DNA of 25,681 nucleotides from a virus. The stretch is taken from positions 1 through 25,681 of IMG/VR virus record IMGVR_UViG_3300042937_000010; one strand, 5' to 3'. The stretch's first letter is position 1; each line of letters starts with the position of its first letter. Under the pieces are notes generated by a model. It was not told the origin of the DNA. It made no database searches and worked only from the letters and a program-made list of their open reading frames with translations. Positions 6,768-15,800 of this stretch are shown here, piece by piece. Made by a program: the position numbers and the translations under genes.

Positions 6768-9662
6768 ATGACTCCGCTTGAGTTTTTAGCGGTTGTTCTG
6801 CCGCCGCCAGAATTTGGTCGGTATTGCGTAGCAGAACTTACTAGGACGAAAGAGCATGTGTTTGTTGACGCGCTCGATCAGACAACAGTGCCAATTAAAG
6901 GTTGGCACGACAGCAAACTGGATGTTTACTTTGCCTTGGCTACCTTTGGCACGGAAGACAACCGACAAGCCGTAAACGCAAGGTTCGTAAAAGCCCTGTT
7001 CATTGACATGGACGGGTACGCATCGAAGAAAGATGCCGCCCTTGCGCTCAATGCGTTCTTGGAAAAGACTGGCCTTGATACCTTGGGTACGCCCTATGTC
7101 GTGGGTTCTGGTGGCGGCTTGCACTGCTACTGGCCACTGACTGAGGCCGTGCCTATCGAGTCTTGGAAGCCTGTCGCTGAGAACTTTAAACGCCTGTGCA
7201 AACAGGAGAACATGGCTATCGACATGACCGTGACGGCTGACGCCGCCCGAGTCTTGCGTGTGCCTGATACAACCAACTTCAAGAAAAAGTACGCAACGCC
7301 GCGCCCTGTGCGCATACTGTCCGAGGGTGACATCTTCAGCTTCGACATACTGGCCGAGTTGATTCGTGACAAGCTCGTTGGCTCTGTGTACGAAACGCAG
7401 GCCATGCCGAAGCTGGAGTTGGCGGGTACTCGCCCCACGGGGGCAGCTTCCTCTGCAACCAATGTCAAACTCTTTGAAAACACCGTGACCAAGTTCAAAC
7501 CAATTTGGTTGGCCACGCAAAACGCAAAGGGGTGCAACCAACTTGCGCACTACGTTGAACACGCAACCGAAGAAGGCATGGAGCCAATTTGGAGAGGCTT
7601 GCTGTCATGGGCTAAGGTCTGTGAGGACGGCAACAAGGCGGCAGTATGGCTCAGTCAGATGCACCCGTACGAGCCGGAGCGTATGAACCAGAAGCTGCAA
7701 AGCATCAAAGGCCCATACCCCTGCATCAAGATGGACTCCGAGAACCCCGGTATATGCCCATCATGTACACACTGGGGCAAGATCACCAACCCTCTGCTAC
7801 TGGGGCGTGAGACATCGGTGGAGATCGAGGAGAAAGAAATCGAAGTTGCTGTGCAGAGCGAGAGCAGTGCCACAGCCAAAGAGACCATCAAGGTCATGCG
7901 CCCAACACCGCCAAGGGGTTACGCCTACGGCACGAACGGGGGCATCTTCATGGAGCGCACAGTCGAGGACGCTGATGGGGCTAAAACTAAAAAACAGGTG
8001 ATGCTGTTGCCCTACGAGTTATTCGTGGTGGACATCCTCAACAGCAACGGCGATCACACAGTACACATGATTGCGCTCAAACCTGAAGGCGCTGTGAATG
8101 TAGTGATGCCCCAGAGGGCTGTGGTTAGCAGGGATGAAACAGTTAAGGCGCTGGCAAGCCAAAACGTGGTTGCAGCATTTGGATCAAACAATGACAAAAA
8201 CTTATTTGAATATGTGAGGGCATGCGTGGAAGAATCTAGTACAAACAAGGTAGCCGTTAAGGTTCCCGACAGCTACGGCTGGCAAGCAGACAATACGTAC
8301 GTCTATGCAGGGCGTATCTTCTCTAAGGGTGTACCGCCAATCAAGGTGCCCATGCCCGGTCTTGAGAACATCACAGTCAACACCGAACCCAAGGGATCGA
8401 TAGACAACTGGCGAGCCTTCGTCAACATGCTGATCGCTAAGAAGATGTGGAATCACTTGGCCATTTTGCTTGTCGGTGCTGGAGCGCCTTTCATGCGCTT
8501 CACTGGTATTTACGGCATGACGTACCACTGCGCATCCACCGAGTCTGGCACAGGTAAGTCTTTGTCTCTGGAAGCCGCCGCCTCAGTATGGGGACACCCA
8601 ACGCACTACCGCACAGGCAAGAGCACATCTCCTGTGGCCATGCAACAACGTCTCGGTCTGCTCAACAGCCACCCACTTATCACCGACGAGATCACCGCCA
8701 AGAACCGCAAGGACTTTGAATGGTTGCCTGAGTTCCTGCTCGACATGACCGAAGGCCGTGGCAAGGAGCGTATGGAGTCTGGCTCCAACAAAGAGCGCTT
8801 GAACCTGTCCACATGGATGACCAACGCCATCATGTCGTCTAACACCCACATCGTGGACTACCTGACGGGTGGACGCAACCACTCATCCGAGGGTGAACTG
8901 CGCCGCTTACTGGAGTTTGTGCTTGAGGACGAGTTGACTTGGGAACCCCATGAGATTGAGATCATCAAATCGCTTCAGCACAACTATGGCGTAGCAGGCT
9001 TTGCCTTGGCGCAGTACCTTGCCGACAATGCGGCCACCTTCCCTGAGATGGTTAGCAGTGCCGTGACTGCCATGTACAAAGAGTTCAATGCCACCAATGA
9101 CGAGCGCTTTTGGATGGCGGGTATCGGTGCTACTGTCTGCGGTTTGAAAGCGTTTAAAGAGCTTGGCGTGATCGAGATACCCTACCGCCCCATCATCAAC
9201 GCTTTCAAGAAGGTTGTGGAGAACATGAGGGCTAGCATGAAGAGCAGTGTGCGCACGGCTGAAGATGTGCTGAACGCCTATACCCGTGACAGCTATGGCA
9301 GCTTTGTGGTGATTCGTCCTAGCACTGGCGGCTTGATGGCAGAACTGGGTAGCGGCAAAGAGATCGACATCTCCATCACCCGTAACAAGGTGCTAGGCCG
9401 TGTCGAGCATGAGCTAACGCCCAAGTACATCGACTACTTTATCGAGGAGCAACTGCTCAAGTCCTATTGCGCATCCATGAGCTTTGGCTACACTTCCTTT
9501 AAGCGCCAGCTTGAGGATCAGTTTCAGGTTGAGTATGTCAAGAAAGACATGATGGCCAAGACCAAAGGCCCCCAGATGCGTGTAGCGGTAATGAAGATCA
9601 GAAGGCGAGTTGAAGATTTAAATGAAGACATCCTCAATCCAGTTCCCGTGGACGAAAGTTGA
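6768..9662 (+). CDS. Primase-helicase fusion (PrimPol-like N-terminus, DUF927-type ATPase)
   Basis: The 964-residue protein joins two replication activities. The N-terminal domain (about 1-190) has the archaeo-eukaryotic primase signatures: D80 and D82 (LFIDMD), H119 in SGGGLHCYWPL, and D152 ahead of TADAARVLRVPDT. A likely zinc knuckle follows (C319, C330, C333, H335). The C-terminal half is a DUF927-like superfamily 3/AAA-type helicase: Walker A ESGTGKS at 592-598, Walker B ITDE with D640-E641, and sensor N692 (SSNTH). It would unwind and prime at the fork for the family A polymerase. An AAGGA ribosome site (about 6758-6762) precedes ATG 6768. All key residues are present. The last 41 bases overlap the start of the next small gene. 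Confidence 0.92.
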   Translation: MTPLEFLAVVLPPPEFGRYCVAELTRTKEHVFVDALDQTTVPIKGWHDSKLDVYFALATFGTEDNRQAVNARFVKALFIDMDGYASKKDAALALNAFLEKTGLDTLGTPYVVGSGGGLHCYWPLTEAVPIESWKPVAENFKRLCKQENMAIDMTVTADAARVLRVPDTTNFKKKYATPRPVRILSEGDIFSFDILAELIRDKLVGSVYETQAMPKLELAGTRPTGAASSATNVKLFENTVTKFKPIWLATQNAKGCNQLAHYVEHATEEGMEPIWRGLLSWAKVCEDGNKAAVWLSQMHPYEPERMNQKLQSIKGPYPCIKMDSENPGICPSCTHWGKITNPLLLGRETSVEIEEKEIEVAVQSESSATAKETIKVMRPTPPRGYAYGTNGGIFMERTVEDADGAKTKKQVMLLPYELFVVDILNSNGDHTVHMIALKPEGAVNVVMPQRAVVSRDETVKALASQNVVAAFGSNNDKNLFEYVRACVEESSTNKVAVKVPDSYGWQADNTYVYAGRIFSKGVPPIKVPMPGLENITVNTEPKGSIDNWRAFVNMLIAKKMWNHLAILLVGAGAPFMRFTGIYGMTYHCASTESGTGKSLSLEAAASVWGHPTHYRTGKSTSPVAMQQRLGLLNSHPLITDEITAKNRKDFEWLPEFLLDMTEGRGKERMESGSNKERLNLSTWMTNAIMSSNTHIVDYLTGGRNHSSEGELRRLLEFVLEDELTWEPHEIEIIKSLQHNYGVAGFALAQYLADNAATFPEMVSSAVTAMYKEFNATNDERFWMAGIGATVCGLKAFKELGVIEIPYRPIINAFKKVVENMRASMKSSVRTAEDVLNAYTRDSYGSFVVIRPSTGGLMAELGSGKEIDISITRNKVLGRVEHELTPKYIDYFIEEQLLKSYCASMSFGYTSFKRQLEDQFQVEYVKKDMMAKTKGPQMRVAVMKIRRRVEDLNEDILNPVPVDES

Positions 9663-9837
9663 AAAGGGTCAGGGGTTCTTTGTCCCCTGCCTTGATACGG
9701 AAGTCGTGCGTGAACTAGGTTTGAAGAAGGCCGTGTTGCTGAGAATACTAGATGCCCGTGCTACCACGGGCATCTATAACGGCTTTACTGGGGTTTGGTT
9801 TTATCGAAAGTCTCCCGCACCAAAGTCGCAACCTTGA
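9622..9837 (+). CDS. Small conserved phage protein overlapping both neighbours
   Basis: The 71-residue frame starts at ATG 9622 inside the primase gene, with only a weak GAAG site, and ends 53 bases inside the 3' end of the opposite-strand giant gene. The body (FPWTKVEKGQGFFVPCLDTE, then DARATTGIYNGF and GVWFYR) looks like a compact folded domain that I associate from memory with small proteins in uncultured phages; no function is known. The region 9663-9784 would otherwise be non-coding, which also favours it. A perfect hairpin lies in its coding sequence at residues 43-52, and it would have to be read through. The last 17 residues, antisense to the giant gene, are probably a dispensable tail. 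Moderately sure it is real. Confidence 0.6.
   Translation: MKTSSIQFPWTKVEKGQGFFVPCLDTEVVRELGLKKAVLLRILDARATTGIYNGFTGVWFYRKSPAPKSQP
9749..9776. terminator. Perfect 12-bp hairpin between convergent modules, no U-tract
   Basis: TAGATGCCCGTG (9749-9760) and its exact reverse complement (9765-9776) flank the loop CTAC. On the - strand it begins 8 bases past the stop of the giant gene, the normal place for a transcript end. Neither side is followed by a T-run, so it is not a textbook intrinsic terminator. It may be a bidirectional 3'-end stabilising or Rho-linked structure. Confidence 0.5.
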
Positions 9838-12800
9838 TTTTGATCTGACGAATCTTATCAAGCTCCTCACGCTTCTTCTCTGGGGGCATGTCAGACGCTT
9901 TGATGGCCGTTTCTGCCTGAGATAACATGTTCATCTGCTGAGCTACGTTGCCCGCCATCGTAGCCTGCGCAAACGTGCCGATGTTCTTTTGCAGGTACTC
10001 TTTGGCTTCTGCGCGTTTACCGTCCTTGACTAAATCCTCAAAGGTCTTCTGCACCTGACGGGCTTCTTTTATGTGTTCGTACATGGCGTTGATCCTGCCG
10101 CCTGCGTCTTCGGGCTGGAACAGCCCACCAACAACTGGCAAATCAGATAGACGTTTAGCGGCTTGCTCGGGTGTACCGCCCTTGACTGGAACCGCCAAAC
10201 TGAGCGCCTGCAAGAACGCCAAGCCCATGCCGCCTGTGTACCCACGCACAAGGTTCTCAACCTTGATAGGCGAGACATCAAACATCTTACCGATGCCTTT
10301 GGCTATCTCTGTGGTGCTGTCGCGATAGCGATACGCAGGTTCGAGCATCTGCTCTTTGGCTGACTCAAGCTGGCGCCCTGTGAAGAACGAATAGCCGGAC
10401 ACGTTCTCGACAAACGGTTTGAAGGCTTGAGGCAGAAACAACGATGTGCCGCCCGGAATGGTTTGAAGCGCAATAGACTTGAACGCCTTGAACGCTTCTT
10501 CACCGCCTTGCTCTGAACGCATGGTATTGATGATCGCCTCGGGGATACCTTTAAAGATATAGCCCACCTCAAACGGAATGGGGATACGCAATGCGCCTTC
10601 CATGCCGGGCACATGCATAAAGAAGTTACCGTACTTCTCATCAGGGTTGGCGTTCTTGTAAGTCTCGTCGTCCTGCATGAGCAAGGTGTACGCAACGGCT
10701 GTGAGCGCCAGCAACGAGCCGCGTTGCAGCAATTTGCTTTGGATTTGCAAACGCTCGTCCATGGGCATCTTGCCACGAAACGCCCGATACAAAACGTCCA
10801 AGCCTTGTAACTGGGCATTGAAGAAGGGAATCAATCTGGAGGCCAACGCTACGCCAGACGACACACCGCGGCGGTTAAAGTTCATGGACTCCAAAGACAT
10901 CAGCGTGGCTTCCATCTCAGACAGACCTTGCTCAAGGTAACTGTTGTACTGAGCGCGTCGAGTAGCCGCGTCTGCTTCCATTGACAAGCCTTCGGCCTTA
11001 CTAATCATGGTTGACCAGTTAAGTGTTTTACCAGACTGCAAGTCACGCAGAATCTTGGTCAAGTCTTCGTTCGTGCCCACAAAAATTTGACCGCCTGTGA
11101 TGCCCCTGCGCTCAAGCGTGGTCTTTGTAGCTGATGCGCCAAGCTCTTTAATCGCACCCATGACAGGGGTAAAGTTAGCACCTGACAACAGCGGAGCCGC
11201 TACAGAATCTCGTACTAGCTGACGGAACGCATACAGCGGAGACATTGTGACGGCTCTACGCAAGAACGTAGCAGGCATGCCCATGGCAGCCACCAGTCCT
11301 GTGTTGTTAAGCGGGATACCTTCCATGCCCTTGACCAACAGGTCAGACGGGATGCCAATCTCGTTGGTAGCCACACGCACGTACTTCTCAACGCCCTTGT
11401 CTTTGAACGTCACGATGTCCTTGCCAGCTATGGGTGCGCCAAGGAAGTTAGCCAGCTTCAAGCCAACCAACTCGTACATGGCGTTTTTAGCGGCAAGATT
11501 GCGCAAAGACATGTCAATTAGCATCGATGTGTTCTGGACAGAACTGGTCATGAAGTCCAGCACCTTGTCTTCACCGCCGATCAGCTCTCTCAAGTACGGT
11601 TGCTCACGCAAGTTACCAATCTTAACGATGCCTTCGCCGCCAATGACCAACACAGCGTTGCCGTTTTGTTCGCGGTAGTACGGGATGTAGTCATTGCTAG
11701 CAGACAGACGAGCGCCTTCTTCTGGGGTGATTGCACCGCAGTCAATGGCCAACTGCATCAAGCCTTTGTTGTAGCTGTTGTACTCATCACGAGCTTTAGT
11801 AAAGACATCACGCACGGCCTCGTCACCATCGATCTGCTTAACCACAGCGCGAAGCTCTGCCTCTGATACTTTAAAGTTCAGCTTGTCATAGCCCACACGC
11901 TCGGCACGTTTGCCTAGCAAATACATGGTGAATAGGCGGTTAGCCGCTTCAGCGTTCATGTTGGGCGTATCTTTGAGGATACCAACAACGCTTGCCAAAC
12001 TTGGGCCTTCAACGCTCTCGATGACGTACTCGGTCTCGCCATCGGCACGCTTCTTGGCCACACGCTGGGGCACACCAACGCCAACGGCCTGCTGTGTGTA
12101 AGACATACGCTGATCGTACATACGCAAGTAGTACATCATTTGCATGCCCTTCAGAGGCTCAAGCATCTCGTTGGCCACCTTCTCAAGCGGAGCCAAACGA
12201 TCAAGCACTTGGGTGCGGAACGCCAAACCAAGGTTAGCCTCAACCCGCTGACGGATTGTCTTAGGCGTAGCAATGATCTTATTACTTGTATCTAACGCAT
12301 CTTCATAGCCCGGCGCACTGGGTTTGGGAGCGTAGCGGATCGGGTCGTCTGTCTCAGTCAACGCCTGTACAGGCGGTGCTTCGGCAATCATCTTGGGCGC
12401 TGTAAGTGTTCCGGGAGTTGTGCCAATGCGACGAACTTCAGGCAAAATTTGATTGATGTGCTTCATCAGTTTTATAGCATCACCATCAGAAAGATACATG
12501 CCGTTTGCCGACACTTGGTCAACAAACGTAAGCGTGCCCATTAAATCAATATACTCATTAACAGTGCCGTCTTTGCCTTCTGCAACTATTATTTCGTTTA
12601 TTTCTGGGCCAAGGCCCATATAGCCCGGAGCAGTTTTCATCCCTTTTTGGATGTCCGCAAACAGCTTGTCAAAAAACGCGTTGTATAGTTTTTGCATTTT
12701 GCTTGACATTACACTGATGGGTGCTTCCCAATCATCGCGGTCAGGTTTACTGCCTGTTTTTTCTTTAACGTGCGCATCCAGCATGTACTTCACAGACATC

Positions 12801-15800
12801 TCAAAGACTTCAACAAACCGCCCGGGAAGACCTGTAACTTTTTCTTCACGTACATACAGCGCGTCTGGCGCTGTGAGGTTCAAACCGTTAAAGTTGTCAT
12901 ACAGCCCCACGTTTACAAACTGCGTAGCACCTGTGACTGTAATGTCCGACGTCTCTGAGCCAAACGCACGTATGCGCTCCACAACACTGTTTGGCGCTAA
13001 ATCAACTTGCAAAGGGATAGCACGGCCGTCAAAGTCTTTATTGCCAAAAGCAACAATTTCGGAAACTTTTTGCACGTTTGGCAGTTCAAGTTTTACTCCG
13101 CTAAACGCTGCAATCCTGCTAACAAACTCAAGGTTAGGGTATGTAATTGGCGTTGATAGTTTGTCTCTAAACTGATACGGCGCTTGCGCGTGGATTTCGT
13201 TAATGGCTTTTATTTGATCGGTACTTACTTCGTATTTTTTATTGCCAAGTTCAAAGGTCTGCGTGCTCTTAGTGTCGCTCAGTGTCCCGCCAATAAAGTA
13301 CCCTTGTTCATACGCATTTTCGTATGCAGACATGAGTTTGTCTTCAATCTGTTTAACCACTTGGTCTGACGCGGAGGGTCGGCCAGCATAACCATCAACG
13401 ACTCTAAAGTTAAGCAAGTTTTTTATTTTGTACTTATCAAAATCACCAGTGCCTTTAAGTACGTTCCATACGGGCGAAGCTATCAGTTCTTGAGGAGTCA
13501 GTTGGTACTTGTCGCTTAACACATCAACTAGCTGTTGCTTACGCGCAAACTCCCCGGTGTACTTGTCTGTATTGGTAAAATTGTTGCTTTGCAAAAATTT
13601 AAACGCAATGTTTTGTTGCGTTTTGCTCAGCGCTTGATTAGGTGAGTTGCCCCGAATTTCGCCGATTCTGTCGGAGTCGTCCATGCGTACAGCAACTTCA
13701 GGCTTGCCATTTTCATAGTAGATGTAGAAATCGCCGCGTTCAATTTGTCCGCGTGCTGTGCTTACGCTAGCGCCTGTGCACCAAGGAGTTCCGGCTGCGC
13801 CAGCGTTAAGCGCAATCGCATCTTTCTCGTCTTTAGACTGTACAAATTTTTGCCAACCATTTTTGTTGCCGTTTTTCCTAGCATTTTCGTCAGCATTTTT
13901 TTGCAGGCCGTCTAAGAACGCCTGCTTCAGACCTTTGCCTGCACGCAGTTCTTGAATGACAAGCCCAGCATCGTCAGCGCTCACCACAGCAATGTTGTGA
14001 CGGTTATTGGCTTCAATAGACGCTAACTTTAAACGGCCTCCTTTGTCAGACAAAACAGCGTACTTAGCCGCGGCTCTTGCCACCAATGCCTGTTCAACAG
14101 TGGTGTAGAACGGCTCGTCCATTAAATTTTTAATTAACTTTTTAAGATCTTTTTGGCGTTGGCGGCTAATTTGCGCGGCTTCTCTGTCACGCAAATCAAA
14201 ATCTTCCTGTGCTTTTAAGTTAGCAAATACCCCCGCATCAGCTTCAACATAGTGCAAAGCATTGTCAGGGTCAAACTTCTTGCCGTCAGACATGATGGTG
14301 GCAGACGTATAGTCAAGCTTGTCTGGGTCTGCCGAAGCTACATAATCTTCTGGTGCGTTGTACATCTTGTCCATGTACTCAGTGCCAATACGCTCTGCGT
14401 CTTCTACTGTGCGGTCTTTCTGCTTGATGTCAGGGCCAAACTGTTCGGCAAACTGTTTCATCGAGTTACTGCCGGTATAGAGTGCCGCTATGTCCTTCTG
14501 CGCCAGCTTACGTTTGGCAGGGGCTTTAGCCTCAACCTTGGCACTGGCAGGAACCAAAATAGCATCGACAGACTGGAGAGCGGCGCCCAACATTGTCTCT
14601 GGGCTATCAATACCCAACATGCGTAAGATAACGCTCTTAAAGCCAACCCATGCGTCAGACAATCTCCAGCGCTTGGTGCGCATCTGCTCTTGCAACACGC
14701 GGTTAGACATGATCTCAGCCACAAACTCAGACAGACTGCCCTTGGCGTTGGTGCTGGTAATGCGTGGATCGTTCTTAACTGCGGCATGGATGGCCATCAA
14801 CTCGCGTACAGCTACGCGCTGAATCTCAGTCAGCTTAGATGGGTCAGTCTCATACTGGAGAATCACACGCTCAGCACCAATGTGTGTACCTTCGTGTAAC
14901 AAAATCTCTTGTGACAGGCCACCATCTCGGCTCAGTGTGATGCGGTTGCCCTTGATGTTGGCTGCACCAAACACGGGGTTGCCTTCGTTGTCAAAGACTT
15001 GGTCTTTCAAAACAACTTGAGTTGTATCAAGAATAGCTGCCAAACGTGTTGCCACGATGCTGTTTAGCTTGCTTGTGCGGGGATCCTTGGCCATGTCGTT
15101 CAGGGCTTTGCGAACATCGTTGTTCTCAAGCGCAGTGACTTGGGCTTCCGTCAGGTCAGGGGTTACGCCCTCTACGCCACGGGCTGGCAGTTCTCTCTCA
15201 GAGGCAATGCCCTCATCAAAATCTTTCTTGATTCCTTTGAGGCGGTTGTAACGCTGGACGCGTTGCTCTGTCTCGGCCTTACTTTCTTCTGTGGAAGTGC
15301 GGAACTGGCCGGGAGCACCCGATGCTTTACGGGTAACCTGCGGTGTGCGCTTAGACTGAACTTTAAGTTCGCCAGTGGGTGCAACGGCTTTTCTAAGCTT
15401 CTTAGCCTGCGCATCCAAAGCTTTCTTGTACTCAGGCGACTTACGGCCAAGCTCTTCCGCTTTCATAGGACGCTCGGTTGAAACCTCGATGCGGTATGCG
15501 TTAACGGCTTTGTCGTCTTTGCCGTACTTGTCAATTAGCTTACCTAGGCGCTTGGCGGTGTCGGCAGCATAGGCTTGGTACTCAGGTGTCTTTTCTCCCA
15601 ACTCCCGCGCCAATTGAGACAGTTCTGCTGTCTTCATGGCTTCTTTGCGTAAGTCTCCGGCATTAACACGCTTGGCTGTAGTTGTGGCACGGCTCACCCT
15701 TGCGCCCACGCCCTTATTGCCTTCTTTTGGAGTCCCTGTTTTCTTTGTAGACTCGACTTGACGTGCAGACTCGGCAGCTTTTGCCGCTTTAAGTTGGTCT

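Noticed and set aside
6786-7562. 258-codon - strand frame opposite the primase domain
   Set aside because: Antisense to conserved primase motifs, with His/Arg-rich, non-protein-like composition. Not supported as a gene.
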